Source of the DNA: Candidatus Neomicrothrix sp. UBA2131
GTDB taxonomy: Bacteria; Actinomycetota; Acidimicrobiia; Acidimicrobiales; MedAcidi-G1
Length of the DNA: 20,171 nt
Assembly: GCA_002329075.1 (NCBI GenBank)
Contig: DCXR01000082.1
Span: 1-20,171 of the forward strand
Direction of reading: 5' to 3'
In this document: positions 1 through 7,195 of the stretch, piece by piece
How positions within the stretch are numbered: the first letter of the stretch is position 1
Layout of the letters: each line of letters opens with the position of its first letter
Made by a program: the position numbers and the translations under genes
Notes under the pieces: generated by a model
Told to the model about the DNA's origin: nothing
The model's input: only the letters and a program-made list of their open reading frames with translations
Database searches by the model: none

Positions 1-678
1 CTGGTCGTCGGCGACTCGGTGGCACTGCAGATCGGTGAGGCGTTGTGCACCTGGGCGCTCGGGAACCCGGGCGAGATCGTGGTCTTCAACGAGGCACACC
101 TGGGATGCGTCGTCGGCCGCTACGGGCAGAAGCGCATCCCGGAGGGCGACGAGGGTCCGGTCGGCGAACTCTGCTCCGCCTGGAACGACCCCGTCGAGCC
201 GCATGTGATGCTCGACCCCGAGGTGGTGTCGTGGCCGACGGCCGTCGAGGTCTTCGAACCCGACGTGGTCCTGGCGCACATCACCCCCTGGGACGTCACC
301 GACCGGCTCGTGCCGTCGCTCGGCGAAGAGTGGGTCAACATCGGGATGCCCGTCTACGACGACTACATCTCGGCCGAGTACCGACTGGCATCCGAGGTGT
401 TGGGTGCCACCGGCGCACGGGTGGTGTGGCTGGAGGGCGCCCACCTCAAGCGCGAGATCCGGCCCCAGAACCATCCCGACCGGATCGACCGCCTCAACGA
501 GCTGGTCGTCGCCGCCACCGCCGACCTCCCCTACGTGGCGACGGTGCCCTACCGGGACTTCATCGGCGAGATCGGCTCCGAACGCGAGCGCCACACCCGG
601 TTCGACGGCGTACACCTCTCGGAGGCGGGGGTGGCCGAGGTGGGTGTCTGGCTGATGGACGGGATACTCGCGCCCTGA
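1..678 (+). CDS. SGNH/GDSL-type hydrolase or acyltransferase C-terminal domain (5' end outside window)
   Basis: The reading frame is open from the first base, so the gene is cut by the window edge; 225 codons are visible. The visible protein begins LVVGDSVALQIGE, the GDS nucleophile block of SGNH hydrolases (Ser at visible residue 6), and ends with RFDGVHLSEAG, the Asp-x-x-His block (D202 and H205) that completes the triad. This spacing is typical of the C-terminal SGNH domain found behind a membrane acyltransferase (OafA/YrhL type) or of a free-standing esterase. The missing 5' part would decide between them. A role in O-acetylation or deacetylation of cell-surface glycans is a family-level inference. 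The gene converges on the HD-domain gene with only about 24 bp between stops. Confidence 0.75.
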   Translation: MVVGDSVALQIGEALCTWALGNPGEIVVFNEAHLGCVVGRYGQKRIPEGDEGPVGELCSAWNDPVEPHVMLDPEVVSWPTAVEVFEPDVVLAHITPWDVTDRLVPSLGEEWVNIGMPVYDDYISAEYRLASEVLGATGARVVWLEGAHLKREIRPQNHPDRIDRLNELVVAATADLPYVATVPYRDFIGEIGSERERHTRFDGVHLSEAGVAEVGVWLMDGILAP

Positions 679-702
679 GGCCCAGGGTCCCGGAGCCGGC
701 TC

Positions 703-1488
703 TCAGGCCCGCTCCGCCCGCCAGGCGTCGAGGCGCCCCTCCAACTCCCCCCGCTCCAGGTCGCCCTCCGAACGCTTGATCGCCAGCAGGAACGCCAGCG
801 CCTCACCGACCTCACGGCCAGGTTCGAGTCCCAGGTACTCCATCACGGCCCGGCCGTCGAGGCCTGGGCGTTCGGCAGCCCGGCGCTCCTCCTCGGCAAG
901 CGACTGGATTCGTGCCTCGAGGTCGTCCATGGCGACCTGGATGCCGGCCGCCTTCTCCCTGTTGCGGGTGGTGCAGTCGCACCGGATCATGTGGTTGAGC
1001 CTGCCGAGCAGCGGCCCGGCGTCACGTGCATAGCGCCGGACCGCCGAGTCGGACCAGCCGTCGGAGTAGCCCTTGAAGCGGCCCGACAGGCGGACCAGTT
1101 CTGCCACCTCTTCGACGAGCGACTCCTCGTAGCCGAGTGCGGTGAGGCGCTTGCGGGCCATCCGGGCACCCACGGCCTCGTGGTGCCGGAAGGTCACGTC
1201 GCCGTGCTCGAACGACCGGGTCTTCGGCTTGCCGATGTCGTGGAACAGGGCACCGAGGCGGACGGTTATCTCGGGTTCGGTCTTGCCGACCACGGCGATC
1301 GTGTGGGCGAGAACGTCCTTGTGGCGGTGGATGGGGTCCTGCTCCATGCGCAACAGGAGGAGCTCGGGGATGAGCAGTTCCATCTCGCCGGAGTCGACCG
1401 ACGCCCAGAGCCCGGGAGCACAGTCGGGCTCGAGCAGGATCGTGGAGAGGCGGTCGGCGCCTGCGGATTCGTCGGATGAGGCGGACAT
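703..1488 (-). CDS. HD-domain protein resembling the C-terminal half of CCA tRNA nucleotidyltransferase
   Basis: 261 aa. Residues 34-95 follow the start of the HD half of bacterial CCA-adding/poly(A) polymerase-type enzymes: GEMELLIPELLLL, then EQDPIHRHKDVLAHT, then LFHDIGKPKTR with the HD pair at H83-D84. A GVTFRHHE-like block and a helical C-terminus follow. The N-terminal nucleotidyltransferase head (GGxVRD and DxD motifs) is absent: the protein starts only about 33 residues before the HD part, and a good promoter lies just upstream. It is therefore more likely a stand-alone metal-dependent phosphohydrolase than a tRNA-maturation enzyme. The ATG at 1488 is supported by TAGACT seven bases before it. 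No Shine-Dalgarno sequence is visible, suggesting a leaderless transcript. Confidence 0.8.
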   Translation of the reverse strand: MSASSDESAGADRLSTILLEPDCAPGLWASVDSGEMELLIPELLLLRMEQDPIHRHKDVLAHTIAVVGKTEPEITVRLGALFHDIGKPKTRSFEHGDVTFRHHEAVGARMARKRLTALGYEESLVEEVAELVRLSGRFKGYSDGWSDSAVRRYARDAGPLLGRLNHMIRCDCTTRNREKAAGIQVAMDDLEARIQSLAEEERRAAERPGLDGRAVMEYLGLEPGREVGEALAFLLAIKRSEGDLERGELEGRLDAWRAERA

Positions 1489-1495
1489 GCCCGGA

Positions 1496-1501
1496 AGTCT
1501 A
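1496..1501 (-). promoter_or_regulatory. Candidate -10 box TAGACT for leaderless HD-domain gene
   Basis: On the minus strand TAGACT fits the actinobacterial TAnnnT -10 consensus and sits 7 nt before the ATG at 1488, which puts the transcription start at or next to the start codon. No ribosome binding site is visible. Confidence 0.5.
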
Positions 1502-1539
1502 CGGACCGGGTGCAGTTGGTCCTGAGCGTTCCGGTGAAC

Positions 1540-2769
1540 TCAGGCTGGCGCCGCTTCGATGTCGAGGTGGAGCATCCGGGCGGCGTTGCCCCGCACGATC
1601 TTCCAGACCACGTCGGCGGGAAGGTGGCCCATCATGTCCTCGGCCACAGTCTTGGTGTTCGGCCAGGTGGAGTCGGTGTGCGGGTAGTCGGTCTCGAACG
1701 TGATGTTGTCGACCCCGACCTCGTCGAGCGATGCGAGGCCGTGGTTGTCCCGGAAGAAGCAGCCGTAGACCTGCCGGTAGTAGTAGGTGGACGGCGGCTC
1801 GGGGATGATGTCGGCCACGCCACCCCATGCCCGGTGCTCCTTCCAGACGTCGTCGGCCCGTTCGAGGATGTAGGGGATCCAACCGATCTGGCCCTCGCTG
1901 TAGGCCAGCACCAGTTCGGGGAACCGCACCAGCACGCCCGAGAACAGGAAGTCGCTGAGCGAGGCGATGGCGTTGTTGAAGCTCAGCGATGCGGCCACGG
2001 CCGGTGGGGCGTCCGGAGATGCGGCCGGCATCTTGGACGATGAGCCGATGTGCATGCACACGACGGTCTGCGTTTCGGCGCAGGCGGCGAAGAACGGGTC
2101 CCAGTAGCCGGTGTGGATCGACGGCAGGCCCAGGTTGGGGGCGATCTCGGAGAAGCACACGGCGTGGCAGCCCCGCTCGGCGTTGCGACGTACCTCGGCA
2201 GCGGCCAATTCGGCGTCCCAGAGCGGGATGATGATGAGGGGAACCAGCGCCCCGTCGGAGTCGCCACACCACTCCTCGACCATGAAGTCGTTGTAGGCGT
2301 TCACGCAGGCGAGGGCGAGCTCCCGGTCGGAGGCCTCCCAGAAGGTCTGGCCGCAGAACCGGGGGAAGGTCGGAAACGACAGCGACACGTCCACGTGGTT
2401 GGCGGCCATGTCCTCGACCCGGGCCCCGGGGTCGTAGCAGCCGGGGCGCATCTCTTCGTAGGTGATGGGCGACAGCGTCATCTCGTCGCGTTCGAAGCCG
2501 ACGGCGGCCACGTGGCGCTTGTTGGGGTGGACGAGGTCCTCGTAGAACCAGACGTCGCACCACGGGGCGTCGGGGGCGTCGAGTTCGTACTCGTACATCG
2601 TGGCGCCGCCCACCCACCTCATCTCGCCGAGGCGTCGGCGTTCGACGCGTGGGCCACGCTCCCTGAATCTCTGGGGCAGCCAGGTCTGCCAGAGGTGGGG
2701 CGGCTCGACGATGTGGTCATCGACGCTGATGATGCGGGGGATGGGCGTGCGTGCAGCGGCGTCGGTCAT
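1540..2769 (-). CDS. Amidohydrolase family 2 (ACMSD-like) metal-dependent hydrolase
   Basis: 409 aa from the ATG at 2769. The N-terminus IISVDDHIVEPPHLWQTWLP is the signature of the COG2159/PF04909 family, in which the first metal motif is DxH (D-D-H here). Later conserved blocks are CMHIGSSSK, YSEGQIGWIPYILERAD and FETDYPHTDSTWPN, where an Asp and a His near the C-terminus complete the site. The family includes decarboxylases and hydrolases acting on small aromatic or carboxylic substrates; the substrate here cannot be read from sequence. The gene is divergent from a crotonase gene, and a perfect 17-nt palindrome lies 14 bp upstream of its start, so TetR-type control is likely. A small role in CoA-linked catabolism with the neighbouring crotonase and LLM oxidoreductase is an inference from context. 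Confidence 0.85.
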   Translation of the reverse strand: MTDAAARTPIPRIISVDDHIVEPPHLWQTWLPQRFRERGPRVERRRLGEMRWVGGATMYEYELDAPDAPWCDVWFYEDLVHPNKRHVAAVGFERDEMTLSPITYEEMRPGCYDPGARVEDMAANHVDVSLSFPTFPRFCGQTFWEASDRELALACVNAYNDFMVEEWCGDSDGALVPLIIIPLWDAELAAAEVRRNAERGCHAVCFSEIAPNLGLPSIHTGYWDPFFAACAETQTVVCMHIGSSSKMPAASPDAPPAVAASLSFNNAIASLSDFLFSGVLVRFPELVLAYSEGQIGWIPYILERADDVWKEHRAWGGVADIIPEPPSTYYYRQVYGCFFRDNHGLASLDEVGVDNITFETDYPHTDSTWPNTKTVAEDMMGHLPADVVWKIVRGNAARMLHLDIEAAPA

Positions 2770-2782
2770 GTGGCATCCAGTT

Positions 2783-2799
2783 TCTGACGGTCCGTCAGA
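2783..2799. promoter_or_regulatory. Perfect 17-nt palindrome, probable TetR-family operator
   Basis: TCTGACGGTCCGTCAGA is a perfect inverted repeat (8+1+8) in the intergenic space of the divergent amidohydrolase and crotonase genes. The TGACGG/CCGTCA half-sites are typical of TetR/AcrR regulators controlling fatty-acid and CoA-ester catabolism in actinobacteria. It lies immediately downstream of a TAGAAT box on the minus strand (2798-2803, partly overlapping), where bound repressor would block the amidohydrolase promoter, and about 45 bp upstream of the crotonase -10 box. The regulator gene itself is not in the window. Confidence 0.7.
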
Positions 2800-2843
2800 T
2801 TCTAGGTTGGGGCCCCACAGGTCCGGCAAGCCCGGCACTCCGC

Positions 2844-2849
2844 TACCGT
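2844..2849 (+). promoter_or_regulatory. Candidate -10 box TACCGT for leaderless crotonase gene
   Basis: TACCGT matches TAnnnT and is followed by 6 nt and the ATG at 2856. No separate ribosome binding site is present, so a leaderless transcript is the simplest reading. Confidence 0.5.
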
Positions 2850-2855
2850 CCGGGG

Positions 2856-3662
2856 ATGGGTGACGCTGACCACGACGGGCCGTATGGCGAGGCCGCCACA
2901 TATGAGCGCCACAGGCACGTGGCCACCATCACCTACAACCGGCCCGAGGCCCTCAACGCCGTCAACGGCGCCCTGCGGCGCGACCTCAACGCCGCCTGGA
3001 AGCGGTTTGTCGCCGACGAGGAGGCCTGGGTCGGGATCGTCACCGGCGCCGGCGACAAGGCATTCTGTGCCGGCGCCGACCTGAAGGACGGTGCCGGATC
3101 GGTCGGTGAGTTCCCCGGCACCTTCTGGGAGATGCCCACCGTCAACTCCTTCGAATCCGGCCTCGAGGTATTCAAGCCGACCATCGCCGCAGTCAACGGC
3201 CACTGCATCGGCTACGGGCTCACCGCCGCCGTCGCCTGCGACTTCGTCATAGCCGCCGACCACGCCACCTTCTCATGGCCCGAGGTCACCATCGGCATCC
3301 CGACCATCGTCGGCGCCGTCCGCCTACCCCGCAAGGTCGCCTGGGCCGATGCCATGGAACTGCTCCTCACCGGCGAGCCCATCGACGCCCAGCGGGCGAA
3401 GGAGACGGGCCTGGCCTGGAAGGTCGTGCCCGGCGACCAGCTCATGGACGAGGCCAGGGCGCTCGCCGAACGCCTCTGCCGGGCCGCCCCGCTGGCCGCA
3501 CGGGCCACCAAGGAGGTGGCCACACGCACCGCCGCCATGTCCTGGGCCGAGGCAGTCCGTTTCGGCGAGACCATGCGCCGGGTGGCCGGCGCGACCAACG
3601 ACGCTGCCGAGGGACGCAGGGCATGGGCCGAGAAGCGTCCGCCCGACTGGCAGGGGCGCTAG
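2856..3662 (+). CDS. Enoyl-CoA hydratase/isomerase (crotonase) family protein
   Basis: 268 aa from the ATG at 2856, chosen because of the -10 box six bases upstream; the frame is open further upstream but that part runs through the intergenic operator. Oxyanion-hole blocks AFCAGADLKD (about residues 69-78) and NGHCIGYGL (114-122) are present, and a TFSWPEVTIG block carries E143, equivalent to the second catalytic Glu of hydratases. The position of the first catalytic Glu (in the GGGCE block of rat hydratase) is Thr123 here. Simple syn-hydration is therefore doubtful, and isomerase, hydrolase or other crotonase chemistry on an acyl-CoA is equally possible. The gene is divergent from the amidohydrolase and upstream of an LLM oxidoreductase on the same strand. 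Confidence 0.85.
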   Translation: MGDADHDGPYGEAATYERHRHVATITYNRPEALNAVNGALRRDLNAAWKRFVADEEAWVGIVTGAGDKAFCAGADLKDGAGSVGEFPGTFWEMPTVNSFESGLEVFKPTIAAVNGHCIGYGLTAAVACDFVIAADHATFSWPEVTIGIPTIVGAVRLPRKVAWADAMELLLTGEPIDAQRAKETGLAWKVVPGDQLMDEARALAERLCRAAPLAARATKEVATRTAAMSWAEAVRFGETMRRVAGATNDAAEGRRAWAEKRPPDWQGR

Positions 3663-3709
3663 GCACACCGCGAGACTCAGGAACCCGCCCTCGACGACTG
3701 GATACCAAA

Positions 3710-4579
3710 ATGAGAGTCGGCATCATGTTCGCCAACGCCGGTCCGTTCGGCACCGCCGAGGGCTGTACCGCCATCGCCACCCACGCCGAGGCCGCCGGTT
3801 TCGATGCCCTCTGGACCGTCGAGCACGTCGTCTTCCCCGAGGCCTACCAGTCGGCCTACCCCTACGACGACAGCGGGAAGATGGCCATGGCGTCCGATAC
3901 GCCGCTCACCGATCCCCTCATCTGGCTGACCTGGGCCGCCGCCCACACCACCCGACTGCGCCTCGCCACCGGCATCCTCATCCTCCCCGAGCGCAACCCG
4001 GTCGTGCTGGCCAAGGAACTCGGCACCCTCGACGCCATGAGCGGCGGCCGGGTCGACCTCGGCATCGGCGTGGGTTGGCTGCGCGAGGAGTTCGACGCCC
4101 TCGGCATCCCGTGGGAACGCCGCGCCGCCCGCACCGACGAGTACGTCGCCGCCATGCGCACCCTTTGGAGCGGCGACAGGGTGTCGTTCGACGGCGAGTT
4201 CACGTCGTTCGACCAGGTGTCGAGCAACCCAAAGCCCGCCAACGGATCCGTTCCGATCATCGTCGGCGGCCACAGCGAGGCCGCCGCCCGTCGGGCCGGC
4301 CGCCTGGGCGACGGCTTCTTCCCCGCCAAGGGCGACCTCGACGTCCTGCTCGACGCGATGCACCGCGAAGCGGAGGCCCACGACCGCGACCCGACCGACA
4401 TCGAGGTCATCTGGGGCGGCGAGGGCGTCATGGACGCCTCTGCCGTCGACCGGGCCGCCTCACTGGCCGCCAGGGGCGTCACCCGCCTGGTAGTCCCCGC
4501 CTTCCTCTTCTGGGGTGACCCCGAGGAGTCACTTGCCCGGTTCGGTGAGGAGATCGTTGCCCCCCTGGCCGAGGTCTGA
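3710..4579 (+). CDS. LLM-class (luciferase-like) oxidoreductase, probably F420-dependent
   Basis: 289 aa. MRVGIMFANAGPF opens the TIM-barrel fold. EHVVFPEAYQSAYPYDDSGK is characteristic of the F420-dependent LLM subfamily, followed by TGILILPERNPVVLAKELGT, LDAMSGGRVDLGIGVGWLREEF and VPIIVGGHSEAAARRAGRLGDGF, all standard landmarks. F420 rather than FMN use is inferred from the subfamily and from the actinobacterial setting. The start at 3710 matches the family N-terminus exactly; the open frame upstream is the out-of-frame shadow of the crotonase gene. The gap to the crotonase is 47 bp on the same strand, so co-transcription is possible. The substrate is unknown. Confidence 0.88.
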   Translation: MRVGIMFANAGPFGTAEGCTAIATHAEAAGFDALWTVEHVVFPEAYQSAYPYDDSGKMAMASDTPLTDPLIWLTWAAAHTTRLRLATGILILPERNPVVLAKELGTLDAMSGGRVDLGIGVGWLREEFDALGIPWERRAARTDEYVAAMRTLWSGDRVSFDGEFTSFDQVSSNPKPANGSVPIIVGGHSEAAARRAGRLGDGFFPAKGDLDVLLDAMHREAEAHDRDPTDIEVIWGGEGVMDASAVDRAASLAARGVTRLVVPAFLFWGDPEESLARFGEEIVAPLAEV

Positions 4580-4672
4580 GCAGCCCTCGCAACCGCCGGG
4601 GGTTCCGAGAGGGACACCGACACGGCAGGCTGGAGGGTATCGACACCTGCCTGATCCGAATGTGAACAGCCG

Positions 4673-5587
4673 ATGACCGGTTGGATGCGCGATCCACGCG
4701 ACCGTCGAGGTCGCAGCATGGGCCCCGGCTTCGGCGCCGGGCGCCGACGCATGGGCTCGGGCCGCCACGGGCCCCCCCGTCGCAGCCGTCTGTCCGAACT
4801 GCTCTTCGAACGCCGGACGCTCCTCCTCGTCATCGTGCTGATCGGCTTCTTCGTCGTGGTGGCCATCGGCTCCGGCGGCACCGACAACCCCGTCGAGGAA
4901 CAGCAGGACCTGGCTGCCCAACTGCAGTCCGCCATGGTGCGCGCCGGTCTCTCCACCGTGACGGTCGACGTGGACGACTGGAAGGTCGCCCTCTCAGGAC
5001 GCGTGGCCTCCGACGAACTCAGGGAGGCCGCCACACGGGTGGCGCAGGCCCACCCGGACGTCGTGAGCGTCGTGAGCCGGATCGTCGTACCAACACCCAT
5101 CGTCGAGGAGGCAACCCCCGAGGACGAGGATCCCGACCTGCCCGCCAACCAGGCCGACCTGCTCCTCCAGGCCCGCCTCAGCGCGGCGGCGGCACACACT
5201 CCGATCCAGTTCGGGAGCGGCGGAGACCGCATCACCGAGGGCTCGATCCCCACCCTCGAGATGATCGCCGAGTTCCTCGTCGCCAACCCGTCGGTGCGCG
5301 TCCAGATCATCGGCCACACCGACAGCGACGGCGAGGAGGATGCCAACCTCACGCTCTCACGGATACGGGCCGAGGCGGTACGCGCCCAGCTGATCGCCCG
5401 CGGTGTCGAAGCCGAGCGCCTCACCCCCCTCGGAATGGGCGAATCCGACCCGGTGGCCGACAACCTCACCCGGGAGGGCAAGGCCCGGAACAGGCGCATC
5501 GAGTTCCTCGTCCTTCCCGAGGGCCAGGAGGGCCTGTCTGCCCCCACGACGACCTCGACCTCCGAAGCACCCGCCGCCGACGGCTGA
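4673..5587 (+). CDS. Membrane-anchored BON + OmpA-like peptidoglycan-binding protein
   Basis: 304 aa. The first 49 residues are very basic (Arg-rich, Gly/Pro-rich) and cytoplasmic by the positive-inside rule. They are followed by one transmembrane helix (about 50-66) and then an exported part. Residues about 80-140 look like a BON domain (VTVDVDDWKVALSGRV, then AHPDVVSVVSRI). Residues about 177-282 are an OmpA C-terminal domain with IIGHTDSDG and the RNRRIEF terminus that contacts diaminopimelate in peptidoglycan. A short Thr/Ser/Ala tail ends the protein. It probably tethers the membrane to the cell wall. The ATG at 4673 is used; a second ATG at 4685 is possible. No close operon partner is evident. 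Confidence 0.85.
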   Translation: MTGWMRDPRDRRGRSMGPGFGAGRRRMGSGRHGPPRRSRLSELLFERRTLLLVIVLIGFFVVVAIGSGGTDNPVEEQQDLAAQLQSAMVRAGLSTVTVDVDDWKVALSGRVASDELREAATRVAQAHPDVVSVVSRIVVPTPIVEEATPEDEDPDLPANQADLLLQARLSAAAAHTPIQFGSGGDRITEGSIPTLEMIAEFLVANPSVRVQIIGHTDSDGEEDANLTLSRIRAEAVRAQLIARGVEAERLTPLGMGESDPVADNLTREGKARNRRIEFLVLPEGQEGLSAPTTTSTSEAPAADG

Positions 5588-5619
5588 TCGCGGCGATGGC
5601 GACCGTTCGACAGGACTGC

Positions 5620-5625
5620 CAGACT
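5620..5625 (+). promoter_or_regulatory. Candidate -10 box CAGACT for leaderless VOC gene
   Basis: CAGACT (one mismatch to TAnnnT) lies 6 nt before the ATG at 5632, the same spacing as at several other genes in this window. Confidence 0.35.
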
Positions 5626-5631
5626 GAAGCC

Positions 5632-6186
5632 ATGGGTGGAGCGCCGGAGCCGAACACCCCCGACTGGCGTGGCGTGCACCACCTCGCCATGGTCACGCCC
5701 GACATGGACGCCACGGTCCGCTTCTACGTCGGCGTCCTCGGAATGCCGCTCGTGGCCACGTTGCGCGCCGGACCGATGCGCCACTACTTCTTCGAGTTGG
5801 GCCCCGGCAACACCATCGCCTTCTTCGAGGTGACCGGCGCCGAAACTTTCTCGAAGCCCGCCGGGGCGCCCTCCGCACGGGCCATCCAGTTCGACCACGT
5901 CTCGTTCGGCCTCCACGACGAGGCCGCCCTGATCGCTCTCCAGCAGCGGCTCGTGGCTGCCGACTGCGAGGTCACCCGTGTCGTCGACCACTCCATCCTG
6001 CGGTCGATCTACTTCCACGACCCGAACGGCATCGCCCTCGAGGCCTCATGGTGGACGATCGACGGGCAGGCCTTGTCATTCGAGCCCGACGATCCGCAAC
6101 TCTTCGCCGACCCCGACCCGGTCCCCGCCGTCACAGAACTGGCCGGGGGTGGCCTGCAGTCGACTCCCACCACCCGCCTGCGGTGA
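5632..6186 (+). CDS. VOC (glyoxalase/bleomycin-resistance/dioxygenase) superfamily protein
   Basis: 184 aa with two beta-alpha-beta-beta-beta modules. The first begins GVHHLAMVTPDMDATVRFY and contains LGMPLVATLR. The second begins IQFDHVSFGLHDE and ends YFHDPNGIALEAS. Candidate metal ligands are the His of VHHLAM, the His of FDHVSF and the Glu of ALEAS, giving the usual His/His/Glu set. The protein could be a lyase, epimerase or extradiol-type dioxygenase; the substrate is not readable. Its TGA stop overlaps the GTG start of the next gene (GTGA), so the two are translationally coupled and probably functionally linked. Confidence 0.85.
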   Translation: MGGAPEPNTPDWRGVHHLAMVTPDMDATVRFYVGVLGMPLVATLRAGPMRHYFFELGPGNTIAFFEVTGAETFSKPAGAPSARAIQFDHVSFGLHDEAALIALQQRLVAADCEVTRVVDHSILRSIYFHDPNGIALEASWWTIDGQALSFEPDDPQLFADPDPVPAVTELAGGGLQSTPTTRLR

Positions 6187-7085
6187 TCACCCGCTGGCGG
6201 GAACGCATCACCGACGCCGCCACCGGCCTGTTCCGCCACGCGCCTGACCCGCTGGCCGACACGCTCGGCCACCCCGGAGACCCGGGACTGTTCGGCCCCG
6301 GGTCGGTCACCTGGCGACTCATGAGCGACTCGGCCGCGTTCGTGGGCGGAATCCGTGCTCTGCTCGTGCAGGCCGCCCACCCCGAGGTGGCCGCCGGCGT
6401 CGGTGACCACTCCGTCTACCGCGAGGATCCCCTGGGTCGCCTCTCGCGCACCGCCGCCTACGTGTCGGCCACAACCTACGGCTCGCTCCCAGAGGTCGAC
6501 CAGGCGCTCACCGTCGTCCGGAACGCCCACCGGCCGGTCAGCGGCACGTCGCACCGGGGCACCGCCTACGACGCCGGCGATCCCGGCATGGGGGCATGGG
6601 TCCACAACGCCCTCGTCGACTCCTTTCTGACCGCCCGGCGCACCTACGGCCCGACCCCCGTGTCCGACGCCGACGCAGACGCCTACGTGGCCGAGCAGGT
6701 CCGGCTCGGCCAGAGACTCGGAGTCTCGCCGCTTCCCGACACCGCCGCCGAACTCTCCGCCTGGGTGGCCGGACACCCGGCAGTCGCCCCATCGCCCGCC
6801 GCCGACGAGGCCATCGCCTTCCTGGCCGGATCCGGGCTTCCAACCGCCACACGACTGGCCTACCGGCGCCTCTTCGCCGCCGCCGTGGTCACGATCCCGC
6901 CCCGACTCCAGCAGGCCGTCGGGGTCGCTCCCCGACCCGGTGCCGTCGTGCTCGGCCGTGCCACGACGGGCCTGTTGCGCGCCGCCATGGGCAGTTCCCC
7001 CGCCTGGGCGGCGGCGCTCGAACGCTGCGGCGAACCACGACCACCCGGTCTCCGCTTCCGCAACGCACCGGGCACGACCCGGTAG
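6183..7085 (+). CDS. MpaB-family (DUF2236) putative heme oxygenase
   Basis: 300 aa from the GTG at 6183, which overlaps the VOC stop codon by four bases. FGPGSVTWRLMSDSAAFVGGIRALLVQAAHP is followed by VAAGVGDHSVYREDPLGRLSRT, the defining block of the DUF2236/MpaB family (related to latex-clearing protein). A later AWVHNALVDSFL block carries another conserved His. Family members bind heme b through histidines. Several are oxidases or oxygenases, and many actinobacterial copies have no known substrate. The long C-terminal part is helical and Ala-rich, as usual for the family. Coupling to the VOC gene suggests both act on the same compound. Confidence 0.85.
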   Translation: MITRWRERITDAATGLFRHAPDPLADTLGHPGDPGLFGPGSVTWRLMSDSAAFVGGIRALLVQAAHPEVAAGVGDHSVYREDPLGRLSRTAAYVSATTYGSLPEVDQALTVVRNAHRPVSGTSHRGTAYDAGDPGMGAWVHNALVDSFLTARRTYGPTPVSDADADAYVAEQVRLGQRLGVSPLPDTAAELSAWVAGHPAVAPSPAADEAIAFLAGSGLPTATRLAYRRLFAAAVVTIPPRLQQAVGVAPRPGAVVLGRATTGLLRAAMGSSPAWAAALERCGEPRPPGLRFRNAPGTTR

Positions 7086-7182
7086 GCGAGCACCGACAGG
7101 ATCCGTCAGAGCGAAGGGGTGTCCTGGGCCATGGGCTGGGCCCCGGAGGCCATGCGTGGTCACCGTCATCACCGAACCGCGC

Positions 7183-7188
7183 CAGAAT
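7183..7188 (+). promoter_or_regulatory. Candidate -10 box CAGAAT for leaderless folD-like gene
   Basis: CAGAAT is followed by 7 nt and the ATG at 7196. This favours that ATG over the in-frame ATG at 7187, which lies inside the box. Confidence 0.4.
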
Positions 7189-7195
7189 GGGCGCC

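Noticed and set aside
695..704. GAGCCGGCTC palindrome between the convergent SGNH and HD genes
   Set aside because: Short, G/C only, and without a loop to act as a terminator.
1521..1544. CCTGAG-N12-CTCAGG inverted repeat at the end of the amidohydrolase gene as a terminator
   Set aside because: Six-base stem with a long loop, overlapping the stop codon and without a T-run; too weak to call.
1499..2617. 372-codon Arg/Pro-rich minus-strand frame
   Set aside because: It is an alternative frame of the amidohydrolase gene with shadow-like composition.
2808..2817. Palindrome TGGGGCCCCA next to the TetR-type operator
   Set aside because: Ten bases of G/C symmetry are expected by chance in DNA of this composition, and it does not overlap a promoter element.
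3862..6018. 718-codon open frame on the minus strand
   Set aside because: It runs antisense through the LLM, BON-OmpA and VOC genes, is Ser/Arg-rich without any family motif, and is the usual long antisense frame of GC-rich coding DNA.
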